Notes: generated by a model from the letters alone, not told the origin. 64,000 nucleotides of DNA from Antilocapra americana (GCA_007570785.1 ML664161.1:15466861-15530860), one strand, 5' to 3'; positions 34,165 through 46,115 are shown, counted from the stretch's first letter. Numbers and translations: made by a program.

Positions 34165-35190
34165 ACCACCCAGGACAAACCTAGGAGTAATACTGACACT
34201 CTCGCTCTCAGTCTGTGTCTCTAATCCAATACCAAGTCTGCCCTCCAATTTCACTCCCCACCTCTTGGTCCCAGCCACCAGGACCACTGGCCTTATAACC
34301 TGTCCACATCCACTATTGGTCCTCCTCTATCAGTCTATTCTACTTTTTAAAATCAGTAAAACTGATGTTTTGAAAATTTAAATCTGATCTAACTGCTCAC
34401 TTGCTTACAACTATGACTAACTCCCCATTGCTTTCAGAATACTGTCCAAGATCTTCAGCATAGCCCCAAAGTCCCATGTGATCTGGCAGCTTCAAGTTGT
34501 ACCACCTCCTTTATTGTTTGCACTGTAACCCACTGGTATTCTCCAGCTTCTCCAATAATCCAAACTTAACCCAGTCGCAGGGCCTTTTCACAACCTCTTT
34601 CCTCTGTCTAGAACTGCTGCTGCTGCTGCTAAGTCACTTCAGTCGTGTCTGACTCCCTGAGACCCCATAGACATCAGCCCACCAGGCTCCTCTGTCCCTG
34701 GGAATCTCCAGGCAAGAATACTAGAGTGAGTTGGCATTTCCGTCTTCAATGCATGCATGCATGCTAAGTTGCTTCAGCGTGTCCGACTCTGTGTGATGCT
34801 ATGGACAGCAGCCCACCAGGCTCCTCTGTCCACAGGATTCTCCAGGCAAGAATACTGGAGTGGGTTGCCATTTCCTTCTCCTATCCAAACCCAGCCCTAC
34901 TTTAGACCTCAAGTCCCATTTCATTTCCAGAAATTTTCTCTGGCTCTTCCTTGTAGATCTGCCCTTCCTACTCCCTAGTGCTTTCCCTCTCACAACTTTC
35001 AGTACCTTCCCTTTGATGGAATATAATGTCTATATGGTTCATCAATTACAGCTTCTAATTTTACACTTTGTGACTATTTGAATAATATCTGTCCCCTGTC
35101 CTCCCCAGACTGTAAGCATCATGAAGTCAGGGACCATATCTAGCCCATGGTATGCCTACAATAAATATTTACTGGACCACTCTATCTCTC
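34165..35190 (+). mobile_element. L2 LINE, sense, split by BOV-A2
   Basis: Left part (34165-34615) retains the ORF end: 'ctaggagtaatactgacact' encodes the LGVIL-type motif of CR1/L2 reverse transcriptases, followed by 'aatctgatctaactgctcac', 'aactccccattgctttcaga', 'gcagggccttttcacaacct' and 'ctttcctctgtctagaac'. Right part (34883-35190) has 'actgtaagcatcatgaagtc' and ends 'caataaatatttactgg'. The two halves are consecutive in L2 and are separated by the SINE dimer. The + strand frame 34154-34381 is an ORF remnant. The copy is not functional. Confidence 0.88.
34616..34882 (-). mobile_element. BOV-A2 dimeric SINE
   Basis: Two antisense Bov-A monomers (about 34616-34749 and 34750-34882), each running 'aagt..cttcag..gtgtc' to 'ggcaagaatact..ag'. 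It begins with a (CTG)n tail, the complement of the usual (CAG)n end. Confidence 0.95.
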
Positions 35191-35374
35191 AACATATGGA
35201 AGGTGATGAAAGCTCATAGCAAGTTTACATACACAATTTCCAGTGATCAATTGATATGCAGTAAGTAAAAAGTCATAAGGTATATGGTGTGTACATGATG
35301 GGGCCTCTTGATTAGAAAAATGTCCTTAGATAACAGAAAAAAAGTTATACATGCATGCAATGTTTGGGAAGAGG

Positions 35375-35550
35375 AGTGCAAAAGAACTGAGGGCCAGCTA
35401 CTTCTATAGCCTACGAGCTGGGTGACTTTAGGATATGTCACTTAACCTCTCAATCAGCTTTCTCATCTATAAAACTAGAAGCAAAAACGCTTCCCTGCCC
35501 ACCTCACATGACATGTTGAAGGAGAAGCTTCTATGTCAAAGGAAAAGATC
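35375..35550 (+). mobile_element. MIR SINE
   Basis: Sense MIR: 'cgagctgggtgactttagga', 'tatgtcacttaacctctcaa' and 'ctttctcatctataaaacta'. Confidence 0.8.
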
Positions 35551-36514
35551 TCAACAAAACTAAGAGGCCATTATCATACAGCAATGGAAATATCTTATTT
35601 TCACTGTTTGAATATTTCAAACCATTTGCCTCAGGGGATAACTCCAGATATTTTTTCCTTGCAGATCTAATGACTTGTCCTAGTGGACAGTCTGGGTCTG
35701 ACCAAATTTTCCCGTGAATCACCATGGCTGGTGGGAGCTCTCCATAGGGCAGGTGCCACTTCACAGGACATTACCCTTTCCAAGCATTCAAGAGTGATTG
35801 GCGAATACAGTTTCTGAAGGTAGGGAAGCTAAATCTTTCTGACCTCCAAACTCATACATCCTTTGGAAAGCAGAGTGCTATTGAAACAAAGTCAAGAGGA
35901 GCAAAATGTTCTTAAAAAGAAATCAAATTCAAATGCTTACAGAGACAGGCAGATAAAGGTGACAGGCAATCTGGGTTAGGGGCTAAAGACACTACAGCAC
36001 ACTGGATAAGAGGCGACTACATAAAATATTGTCCAAACCAAAGAGAAGAGGGGTGTTATCCATAATTATGCTGAGAAAATTGGCATCACCCAGGCTATGC
36101 CAGGCAAACCAGTACATGCAGTCACTCTGACTAGGCAACAGGACTGCTTGGCTCCAGTTAACATCGAAACTCCAAACTACTATTGACAGCTATTCCCATT
36201 TTTTCAAAAGAATTTGTTTCTTTCTTTTGGAAGTCCAACTTTTAGAAGTTGGATTTCTGTGTAAATTTTTCTGATTTCAAATGTTGATTGATAAAAACTT
36301 GGTTTTTAACACTAAGTATACCACACAAAACATCTACTTAGGCAGCCAGCTGATGACCTCTGTCTGTTTTTTCTTTATCATTATTCACCATCATCACCAC
36401 TCTATTGTTCTACAAAGAGAACCGTGTCTATATCACCTTTGCTTCAGAGAGAATCTTTGGTGAACACATTAATGAGCAGGAATCTGAAAAGCCAGATTCC
36501 TCCCAGCCACCTAA
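35551..36514. other. unique sequence
   Basis: No gene. The antisense frame 35531-35764 has no family features. Confidence 0.5.
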
Positions 36515-36670
36515 CAGATGCTGTCATAAGTAATACCTCACTTAAACTATCCAACATTGTGGGGTAGGGATTCTTAATATCCTCCACTTAACAGGAGACA
36601 AATCAGAGGCTTGATGTAACAAAATGATTTATATTTCTCAAAGAGCAGACCTGGGATATAAAGTCATCAA
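36515..36670 (-). mobile_element. MIR SINE, degenerate
   Basis: 'attcttaatatcctccactt', 'aacaggagacaaatcagagg' and 'aaagagcagacctgggatat' follow the antisense MIR pattern. Confidence 0.65.
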
Positions 36671-36929
36671 TTTTTCATAACTAACAAATTAAAAAGAACT
36701 TAAAAGGATAAGAAGCAGAAGGCTAGAGAAAAGAGTAGTGTTAAAACTACAAAGAAAGGAGTGAGAGAGAAGTAATTTTGACTGTCAGGCAAATAACTGG
36801 GTCTTAGTATTTGCTGAATGAATGAATGAACATGTTTGTAAATTTTCAATTTCAGTGCTGGCATCTGTCAAGTGAAAGAAAATGTATTTGAAGTTAGATC
36901 ACTTATATTTGCATATCATCTTCACTGTG

Positions 36930-37085
36930 TACTAGAATGTGAATTTTGGTAGATATTTAACATTTCCAACCTCCATCCTTCACCTATGAAATGGACATAG
37001 AATCTACTTAGAGGATTTTTTTTAAGGCATAATTGGCACAGTATTTATTAAATGACTTGCATAGTGTATGGCACATAGGAAAAAA
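36930..37085 (+). mobile_element. MIR SINE, degenerate
   Basis: 'ccttcacctatgaaatggac' and 'cttgcatagtgtatggcaca' keep the sense MIR second half. Confidence 0.6.
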
Positions 37086-37203
37086 GTGAAGGGATGTTTC
37101 CTTTCTCCAAATCCTCTTGGGAGAAAAGAAGACATCCCTTGTTTTTCTTTTCCTATTGGTTTCATTAGTTTTGTAGAAGCATCACTTAACTCCATCAAGT
37201 GTA

Positions 37204-37426
37204 CATGTATGCATGCTTAGTCACTTCAGTCATGCCCAACTCTTTGTGACCCTATGGGCATCAGTTCTCCAGGCTCCTCTGTCCCGGGGATTTTCCAGGC
37301 AAGAATACTGGAGGGGGTTGCCAAGCCCTCCTCCGGGGATCTTCCAACCCAGGAATCGAACCCACATCTCATGTCTCCCGCATTGGCAGGCGGGTGCTTT
37401 TGCCACCACTGCCACCTGGTGAGTCC
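37204..37426 (-). mobile_element. Bov-tA SINE
   Basis: Antisense element from 'catgtatgcatgcttagtca' to 'ccacctggtgagtcc'. Target duplication ccatcaagtgta (37192-37203) and ccatccagtgta (37427-37438), with one mismatch. A head-side variant carries 'tgccaccactgccacc'. Confidence 0.95.
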
Positions 37427-37624
37427 CCATCCAGTGTATCGCTATCCAAATCTTTTTTATTTACTTTCTTTCCTTTAACTGAATCTGGTTTGCCCCTAAC
37501 AGGGCTTTCCTCTCTGCCTTCTTCTGTGAAGGCTTTTTGCCTCTGGGCTGGAAGTGATGGGGTAGGAGGTTGATATTCTCCAGGCTCCCCATTGCTGATT
37601 TCAGGTGAAGAGTACACACTCTTC

Positions 37625-37765
37625 ACTCATCTATGAGAATGTAAGCCCTTCAAGAGCTAGACTGTACCCTACTGATGTCTGACACCTCACTTTGGAGTAG
37701 GGGAAGGGAGGATTTCACCATCAGTAGACCATGAGTAGATGTGTGCTGAGTGACTGAACTTGTCT
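37625..37765 (+). mobile_element. possible L2 LINE 3' end
   Basis: 'aatgtaagcccttcaagagc' and the trailing 'gagtagatgtgtgctgagtg' resemble the sense L2 terminus, but similarity between them is weak. Confidence 0.4.
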
Positions 37766-40484
37766 TACAAACTATTTACATCCTTCTCTTATAAATCCCA
37801 AGGATAGGCTAGATTTAGAGTTGTCCATTAATTATAGAGAAGTTCGATATTAGTGGGTAATTAATAAGCACCATCCAATTCTTAAGCTTATTATGTGGAA
37901 GAATAAACGTACATTTTAAGAAATTCATCTTTATTAATTATTATAGATGCACAGATTTATGGATAAGATGGGTATAAAGAGCCTAACCAACTGTTAATAT
38001 ACATCATAAAAATACATTTTACTAAGGAATAATAGCGTTGAAAGTCATAGAACACCTTATAAAGGCAATTTCACTGTCAGTACGTATTTCAGAGAGTATA
38101 GCCATTAAAACTATTCTGCAGTGAATGATTAAGGAGATCAGTTACATTAATTTTGGAAGATTCAAATGTTACTCACATTCATAAAACCTCTAATGGAAGA
38201 GCACATTCTTCCAACAAGGTGGGGTCATTATCAGAAGGGTTTAGCACCTGCATACCCAGGTCTCACAGTGGAACTGCTCTCATCTGATGCTCATTCCATG
38301 CTTGTAGAGTCAAGCCGGAGGCAATGCAAATAACTCTCACAACAGTGGATGCTCCTCAGAATGTACTCCCATTTGGCCCCTAACACATCACTACCCTACT
38401 TATAATGATCATTTTCTGTTCAAGGTGAAAATGAAAGCAAAATTATATATGCTGCTTTGTTTAGATTTTCTGAGATTGGAGCAAGGATGCCACTAAAACC
38501 TTATTCAGGCAGATCTGTCACCAGCATAATTAACATCTTCCAGTTGATAATGGAGGCTCATTCTCAGAGCCTCCCTGCACAGCAACAAGGCAGTCAATGA
38601 AATGCCCTTGTCAATGGAGCAAATGGGACTATAATGGAGACTGTCAAAAATATCCCTGAAGTGATACAAGAAGACAAACATAGCTGAGGTACTCAGCATA
38701 TGGCTGGGGGAGAGAGAATCCTTGAAAGGGTTTTGAGCTGATGGCCTCGCACACCTTGTGATATTTTTTTCAATATGGCTGTGGGGTGCCAGCTCCCATC
38801 ACTGTGCTCTGGGATATGCTGGCCAAGAAGTATCCAACCCCAACCTGACACAGGGGACTGGACAGTTGGGAGGAAGGTCCCAGGCCTTGTGCAGGCGTGT
38901 CTCACTTATGCTGAAACTGTGTGGCATTTAGGGCAGGGTACACTGCATGATTTTTGGAACCTGGGGTTCTTACAAGAAACAGCATTTCAAGGGACTACTG
39001 GGACCAAGGCTGGTCTGCAGATTGAGTGGTATTCCTTGAGGGAAAGTAAAGGGAAGATAAAACTTCAGATGTGACCACTGTGTGCTCCACAGAGGTGCCG
39101 CAGAGTGTGCAGAAAGGCAGTCCGGGGGGCTGTGGCCGTATGAAGCACAGTGCTCTTCTCTCAGCACATGCCCTATCCCCAAATTCCCAGCCCCTTCTAA
39201 GGAGTTACAAGTGTCTAAATATATTAGCATAATAAATCAACTTTAGAATTATAAACATAAATGCATAAAGTTATTATCAAGATAAAAACAAACAAAAATT
39301 ATAACAGTAAACTATCAAAGCCACATCAGCTTATTGGATGATATTCACCCCTCCCACATCTGCACTCCAACACTCCCTCCCCATCCTCTCTTTATAGCTC
39401 TATCCTCCAAGGTTACAGAGGCTCAGAAACTCAGAGCAGCAGAGTTTCTCATCTTCTGAAATTTCCCCAAGAAAAAACAAACATAGACTCTCACGTGCTA
39501 CTACAAGTGCCAGGAATCCCTAGGCTCCTGCTGTGTTGACAAAATTCTGGAGGCACAAATGGACTTGATCAGAGAGGGCCCTGGTTACCGTAATTCTTTA
39601 ATAGTGACATTTTCTGATCATAGCATCATAGAGATCACCAAATTCCTCTGACAGGAGACCATTCTGACAGCAAACTGTTTAAGTCACCCCCAGAGTGAGG
39701 AGGGGGGGAAAAACACAAAACACAAAAGCCTGCACAATACAGCCTGAAAGCCTGGCTTTTTTTTTACGTCTCTCTCTGGAGCTCATGGTGCTATAAGCTT
39801 CAGCATTAAATTTTAAGCATTTAATGCCTGAGGATCAAGGGAAAGCCAGAGAAGTGTTCAGAGTCATCGACCGCTGGTCTTGCTGTGAATTTTCAGCAAG
39901 GAAAAGAGGGGCATTGCTTGAAGAGAATGCAACATTGGTCAGAATGTAAAGCATCTATTTCTGGGAATTTGTGAAATGATATCAACTGATTTTAGTTTGG
40001 AATATACAGACATGTGACCCTTGAGAAGGTCAATATTCACCAGAATATGATTTGCTGTAGTGATAGAAGTTAAATCTTATTTTAACTTCCAGCAGAGATG
40101 GAAAGAGACTGTGATCTCTTTGAAATTACTGTGGTTAGAATGAAATACACTTAATATAGCAAGTTAATAACACAGTATTTCACATGAAATGAAGCTATAA
40201 TGGGGCTTTTATAGTTAGGCATTGTGCCTGATAAGTTGTTGACATGATAAATATAGAAAAATAACCTTAAATGTCTTTTTGCTCTCATAGTCCTTCAAGT
40301 GAAAGCAATCTAAATGACTTAGTTTTTTGCCTATCATACACATTTTTGGTTTTCTAGCAGGAAGTCCTTTTCTGTAACTGTATAGCCTGGTACACAAAGA
40401 ACTAGTCTTTGAAAGAAAGAGAAATAGTTACATCAATCAGAAGAAAGCAATGATACTTTATATTTCTCCAATGTTTCACAGTTT
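37766..40484. other. unique sequence, no gene seen
   Basis: 2.7 kb with no recognisable repeat. The overlapping frames at 38693-39230 (99 codons +, 86 and 70 codons -) have no family features. This is among the longest stretches in the window free of recognised repeats. Confidence 0.5.
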
Positions 40485-40620
40485 CTCAGTCATTCATTCA
40501 CTGAGTATTTCAGGAATGCTTTACTATGTGCTATCCTAAATGTTACATGGGTGGTGGTGATTGAAATAAACTCATCTTTATTTCCATGTAACAAAACCCT
40601 TTCACATGTCTCAGAGAAAA
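40485..40620 (-). mobile_element. L2 LINE 3' end, antisense
   Basis: 'cagtcattcattcactgagtatttcagg', 'tttactatgtgctatcctaa' and 'ttgaaataaactcatcttta' fit an antisense L2 terminus. Confidence 0.65.
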
Positions 40621-40756
40621 AAATAGAACAAGACTTGGTATCCCTTGGCTCAGTCTCATCGACTCCTGGTTTTTGGTGTTGTGCTTAGAATAGAGGCTCC
40701 TTGGAGTCCTCTTATGAAAGGGACTAATTCCTGGAAGGACACAGGGATTTTGTAGG

Positions 40757-40820
40757 ATCCCAAGGACAGGGGTCACAAAGAGTCAGACACGACTAAGCCA
40801 CACATGCACGTGCATACCCC
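40757..40820 (+). mobile_element. Bov-tA SINE 3' tail fragment
   Basis: 'ggggtcacaaagagtcagac' and 'acgactaagccacaca' form the last part of a Bov-tA, 5'-truncated and leading straight into an AC repeat. Confidence 0.85.
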
Positions 40821-40821
40821 C

Positions 40822-40839
40822 CACACACACACACACACA
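40822..40839 (+). repeat. (CA)9 microsatellite at SINE tail
   Basis: Short AC repeat immediately after the truncated SINE. Confidence 0.95.
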
Positions 40840-41004
40840 GGAGCATGTACAGTCAGGCTTCCTAGGGCCTATAATTGGACCCAGGGCAACCATGAATCTC
40901 CACGAGCTTATTTTGCTCTTTCTTTGTAACATGTGTCAGCCACCTCTAGGACTCAGCCACTCTGCTCCTCTGCTCTGCTCTCCTTTTGTTGGAACACATC
41001 AATC

Positions 41005-41245
41005 ATGGGAAGCAGTAGAATGTAGTGATCCACAAGTCCAAAAGCCCGGGTTTCAGTGCCAGCTCTGCTACTTACTAGCTGTATGATAGTGAAGATGTCA
41101 GTTAACCTCTCTGTGCCTTAGTTGCCTCATCTGTAAAGTGGAGATATTGATAGACCCTAAATAAAGTTGTTGATTGTTCACTGACATATAGCTCATAAAG
41201 CACTTAGTATAGCGCTTCTCATTAAATAAAAGCTGTCACAATAAA
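41005..41245 (+). mobile_element. MIR SINE, near full length
   Basis: Well-preserved sense MIR: 'gtgccagctctgctacttac', 'tagctgtatgatagtgaaga', 'cagttaacctctctgtgcct', 'tgcctcatctgtaaagtgga', 'aaagcacttagtatagcgct'. Confidence 0.93.
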
Positions 41246-41264
41246 CACTGACTTAGGATTTAGT

Positions 41265-41295
41265 CAGGCATGACTGAGCAATTAAGCATAGCACA
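41265..41295 (+). mobile_element. 31-bp micro-insertion of a SINE tail
   Basis: Only 'caggcatgactgagcaatt' plus 'aagcatagcaca', the extreme 3' end of Bov-tA, lies between perfect 11-bp repeats taggatttagt (41254-41264 and 41296-41306). Confidence 0.85.
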
Positions 41296-41299
41296 TAGG

Positions 41300-41490
41300 A
41301 TTTAGTGAAGTGCCAAGTACTGTTTTTAGGGTTTTCCGTATGTTAATTTATGTAATCCTCACAGCAACCTTATGGTGAGAATACTACAATTATCTTCATT
41401 TTACTGACAAGAAACCAGAGCTTTAGAGCTGACGAGTCCACATCGATTTCATTCCAAAACCTGGGGTCTTAATGACTGTGCTAACATAGT
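41300..41490 (-). mobile_element. MIR SINE
   Basis: Antisense MIR: 'aagtgccaagtactgttttt', 'tatgtaatcctcacagcaac', 'cttatggtgagaatactac', 'cattttactgacaagaaacc'. Confidence 0.88.
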
Positions 41491-42881
41491 AGCAAGACTA
41501 AGAGTCTTGTCCTTGAATCTATAAAATATTTTCTTCATCTCAATGTTGCTTGCTTGAGGAGCTCCTAACTTCCACTCACCTTGACTTCTCCTGGCCCTGA
41601 TTCTATTTAAGGGCTCTACTCCACGTTACCTATTTCAGCTCATCTTTCCACGACAAATCCCCTCAAGATCTGTTAAACCGCCTTCTGTCAGTGTTTATCC
41701 TGGTCTGGTCGGCTATGACCGTAGGCAGTGAGGTTCCCTGGTTCAAAGAGGACCAGACAGAAGGGGCTGTGGGCGTGGTGTGACTGACATTTCTAATGCA
41801 CCCACTCTATGGATGCAATAGAAGAGGGTTTAAAAGTCTGGAGACTGACTCGAGTTAGTCTGTTAATTATCACCAGAAACAGGACTCCAATCTGGGATGT
41901 TTTGACTCCAAGGCCAATGAACCTTCGAAAATTCCTCTGGGACATGTCTCTCTGCGTATATGGAGGTCGAATTCTGCCTAGCTAGGAGCCACCATTTTAC
42001 TCAAATGTGACTTCAGCCAAAACGACGTTCAACAACAGCAAGTAAAAAGAGAAAAAGCGACAAATATTTCAGTTATTTTCGTACACTGGAACTTAGTCCA
42101 CTGTAAAAATACATTGCTCACCTAATACAATAAATTCTCTCTGGTAAATATTTGTTCTTTTTCTCTTATGATTCCTATATCAAGATTTCCTGCTTAAAGA
42201 GAGAGAAACTTTTTATAGCTCTGTCAACACACAATTCTTGCCAGCTCAAACATTGCCAGATGCCATTTCGGGGAGGGCAGGAAAGCTAGAGGGGTACTAA
42301 GAATCCCAGAATAATCTGCACAAATTCAAAGTTTAGAAAATAAAAATGATGTCTTATGAGTGGGAGTAGGGAGTTGGGCAGTGTGGAATACAATCTGTTT
42401 TCCGAGTCCTCAGTAGAGAGTTTGTTTATACTAACTGACTCTCCATAAAGAGATTGGACTTTAGTGTATACACTTTCTCCCAGACCTGAAATGTTTTGAT
42501 CTTTATGCTTTTAAGAGCTTTGGATTAATGTCCACAAACAGAAGCTATCTATTAAAACTGAGAATGGAGTGTCATACTTGAAGTTATCTTGGAACACAAA
42601 ACTATTCCTTAGCTATCCTGAGGCCTTGTGTCTTGGTGACACTATGTACATTATACTGAAATATTGACTGAAACTTGTCCTCTGCTGGGAGAGGTGAGAC
42701 AAGTAACGTATTCTTAAGAAACTCAACAACCTAATTGTTGCTGACAAGAAATAGTGATTGCGACAAACCAAGAAGACCTCAGTTTAACCAACAGATGGTT
42801 CTCTGTGACCTCAAGGATAATAATAAGAACTTTATTAAAGGCTTTCCTAGTGGTGGAATCCTGTTTATCAAATTACCACAG
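41491..42881. other. unique sequence
   Basis: No gene. Moderately GC-richer at 41580-41780. No named repeat. Confidence 0.5.
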
Positions 42882-43102
42882 GGTGTACATGCATGCATGC
42901 GTGCTCAGTCACTGTCGTGGACCAACTCTGTGACCCCATGGACTCTAGCCCACCAGGCTCTTCTGTCGATGGGATTTCCAGGGTAGAATACTGGAGTGAT
43001 TTGCCATTTCCTTCTCTCAGGGCTCTTTCAAACCCAGGGACCGAACCTGCGTCTCCTGCTTAGCAGGCGGATTCTCTACCACTAAGCCACCTGGGAAGCC
43101 CC
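42882..43102 (-). mobile_element. Bov-tA SINE
   Basis: Antisense element from 'gggtgtacatgcatgcatgc' to 'aagccacctgggaagccc'. Short target duplication accacag (42875-42881 and 43103-43109). Confidence 0.93.
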
Positions 43103-43111
43103 ACCACAGAG

Positions 43112-43305
43112 GCAGTGTGGGCTAATGAAAACAGCATGGCCCCAGAGTCTGATAAGCCTGAGTTCAAATCCTCCCTTTGGCATGGTTCTTCCTCTGACTT
43201 AGCTTTCCTTTCTGAGTTTTAGCTTCTTTATCTGTAACAATAGGGATGTTAATACCTATCACACTTGTCCTGGAAAATACATATATTAGAATGCCTCGAG
43301 AGAAA
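43112..43305 (+). mobile_element. MIR SINE
   Basis: 'gcatggccccagagtctgat', 'gcctgagttcaaatcctccc' and 'tttatctgtaacaataggga' are sense MIR. It directly follows the SINE. Confidence 0.85.
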
Positions 43306-44280
43306 AAGAAAGTAAATAAAGGTTATTTCTTTCCTTCAACAGAACTTCCTTATAAAACAAATTTCCACTATGACAGGGCAATTTACTATCATTATATCTG
43401 ATCTCACTTTAGAATACCTAGCACAGAGCTGTAAGAAATTTGTCCTAAGAGAATTTCTACAATGACAGTTCTAATCCAGCTTACTCAAATGCTGATTGCA
43501 ACTTGCCCTCCAACCTTTCTATATTTTCAACAAGGTAAGTGAGGATGTTTCTAAACACCTGTCTTCTGGTTGAGAGTGAAAACATCTTCTAGATACTTTC
43601 TGTACCAGCTGGTCATTTGGTACCCAGAATGCTCACTTCTCACTTCTCAGAACAGTCCTGTGGTGGGAGGAGACTGAAGTCTTTGAAGATCTGATGCTGG
43701 CACTCTCTAAAAGTGTTCATAATTTGCATCTAGGAAATGCTTAAAGCCATAAATTTGGGTAATTAACTAACTTGGCATTGCTCAAACTTCTGAGTGCAGA
43801 GAATTAATTAAAAGCAGCATTTCAAGTGTTTGCAAGGGGTAAATTGGGATGAAATTCTGACAGCCGATTTGAACAGATTGGAATATAGATGTGTCAGAGC
43901 AGAGGTGTCTGAGAATGATTTCTAACCTCTGGAAAGCTGATTAAATTTACCATCTCAGCATTTTCTTCTGCCTTTAATTTGGTAATGCCACCCAGAGTGG
44001 CATTGTAAGCCTGCAGAGTGGGGCTGTGTCCCAGGAGCATAGGTGTAAAAATCACAGTGGACTATAGCAGAGCTTCCTCTGAATTCAACGCGTGTCTTCA
44101 GGAGGCAATGACTCTTAGCCCCAGAACATGTGTTTTAAGAAGCATTCAAATAATATTAGCTGTTAAACTTTTAAATGCCAACCAATCAACAAACATGCAC
44201 CAAAGATCTAGTATTGTTGGGCATGGAGACAGAGACACAAAGAGAAGATTAGACATATCTTTATGAAAGAATAAGTAGAC
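43306..44280. other. unique sequence
   Basis: No gene. A possible weak antisense L2 terminus lies at 44180-44260. The + frame 44018-44266 lacks family features. Confidence 0.45.
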
Positions 44281-44427
44281 ATTGTTATTATTCAGTTACT
44301 AAGTCCACTCTAAGTTTTTGTGACCCCCATGGACTGCAGTATTCCAGGCTCCTCTGTCCTCCACTATCTCCTGGAGTTTGCTCAGATTCATGTCCATTCA
44401 ATCAGTGATGCTATCAACCATCTTAAT
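44281..44427 (-). mobile_element. BovB LINE 3' end, antisense
   Basis: 'tattcagttactaagtccac', 'tttgtgacccccatggactg', 'tctcctggagtttgctcaga' and 'ttcatgtccattcaatcagt' are the reverse complement of the BovB 3' terminus. Strongly 5'-truncated (about 150 bp), and the only BovB on the minus strand here. Confidence 0.88.
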
Positions 44428-45508
44428 TTGTACTAAATTGATACTGAGAGATGCATCCATTATATACTTTTAGAACCCAGAGGTGGGTACACTTACTCAC
44501 AGCTGAGGAAGTCACCTGGAAAAGAGGTCAAATGGGAATTAAAATACTCCATTCACTTTGCTATTAAGATCCCATGGTCTTATTAGTCGATAACCTTGAC
44601 CAAAAAAAAATTTGGAAAAATAGGGCATGGCAATGTAGGGAACTTAGGAAGGGAAGAAAAAAGATAGTTTTGGTATTATTTTTTCCAAAAAGGAAGATGA
44701 AGTAGGTGATTATGTTATAACCTCATAGCATTGTGAGATTATCATGTTATAATCATATGGCATTATCTCAGCCATAATGCAGCATATGGTGGCAGTCATC
44801 TGCAAAACACCCACTGCTCAGTCAACGCAGCTTCTAAACACTTTCCACTGATGGGGCAATAGAATGACCCATTAGCCATTACCCAAATCCAACAGCACGT
44901 TATTCCAGGGTCTGGTACAGGAAAAAGTTTACTCACAAACCTTGCCCCCCATTGGCTTGATGTGGGTTTCAGGAGTCACTGTGGAAGGTCTCCTTGTTGT
45001 TTGACATACACTGCCCAGAAGGACCCAGAAAGACCTCAGGGCCCAGTTTTCTGGTAAGAATCCTGACTTCACACTGCTTTTCAGATGGTGGGAGTTTGAG
45101 TTTTCTGCTTGACAGAGCCTCATTAGGTAACGAGAGAGGGAGCCATCCTAAAGAGGTTAATAGTCAGTGATTTCCCAGTGTAACTTCCTCATCAATTCCA
45201 GCAGACAAATTAATTTCCTGCCTCATGTAATGCTCATGTTCTTTTAAACTCTGGATGCATCCACCATGGCACTATTGTCTCAATGGATCTGCTTGTTATT
45301 TTAGGGGGGAGTAGACACATCTGCCCCAGGATAGAAAAGCATTACCACCTACACTACTTAGAAGCCCTATCTAGTTTCGCATGACTGGTTTGGACAACTT
45401 GTGTAATAAATAGTTTGTACTTTTTTGCCTACTAGGAGTATGGAAGCCATTTACTTATTCCCGAGTCATTGTATCAAGAAATATTTGTTCATTTTCTACT
45501 ATACTTCA
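44428..45508. other. unique sequence
   Basis: No gene or named repeat. Confidence 0.5.
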
Positions 45509-45691
45509 GGGCTTCCCAGGTGGCACTAGTGGTAAAGTGCCAGTGATGTAAGAGATATAGTTTCCATCCTAGATTGGGATCCCCTGGAGGAGAGTATGGC
45601 AACTCACTCCAGTATTCTTGCCTGGAAAATCCCCCCACTGTCTGTGGGGCTACGGTCCTACATGTCCTACGGACATGACTGAGCTTCTGAG

Positions 45692-45698
<7 letters not shown>
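45509..45698 (+). mobile_element. Bov-tA SINE
   Basis: 'gggcttcccaggtggcacta', 'gtatggcaactcactccagt', 'acatgactgagcttctgag'. A deletion near the head removes part of the 'acccacctgccaatgcagg' segment. The tail passes directly into an AC microsatellite. Confidence 0.93.

Positions 45699-45733
<35 letters not shown>
45699..45733 (+). repeat. (AC)17 microsatellite at SINE tail
   Basis: 35 bp of AC dinucleotide directly after the SINE. Confidence 0.97.
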
Positions 45734-45734
<1 letters not shown>

Positions 45735-45999
45735 GACATCATCATAATAATAATCTCTTCAATATGAAAAGCACTTATAAGATACTATCAAATAAATTAT
45801 TTGCTCTAGAGTAATTGGAAACATAGTGAAGCTACCTTAAGTTACTGCAGGAAAGAGAGGAAGAGGGATGCTCTTTTGGAGAGTATTCTAGAATTAAACT
45901 GCACGGGTGTTTTATTGTGGGAGACCGGATGACTCAGGCCAAGTCTCAGTCAAGTAAAATGATGTGCCAAGGAGTTCGAGCATAAAGCTAACCAATCAG

Positions 46000-46115
46000 T
46001 TGTTACCTCTATTGAGCCTGAACTGTGCATCCAGTGCTTTGCAGATATTACTTCTCTTAGCCCTCATAGGGATCATTAGAAGTAGGAATTAGAGTTAATA
46101 GCTTTCTTTTGATCC
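46000..46115 (-). mobile_element. MIR SINE, partial
   Basis: 'ctattgagcctgaactgtgcatccagtgctttgcagatattacttctcttagccctcatagggat' is the antisense MIR first half. Ends approximate. Confidence 0.75.

Noticed and set aside
34740..34760. Repeated tgcatgcatgcatgc-like palindromes (also near 42890 and 37206)
   Set aside because: They are drifted tails of Bov-tA/BOV-A2 SINEs rather than regulatory palindromes.
38693..39230. Overlapping frames on both strands (99, 86 and 70 codons)
   Set aside because: No recognisable family or splice context. Length is within chance for a locally GC-richer stretch.
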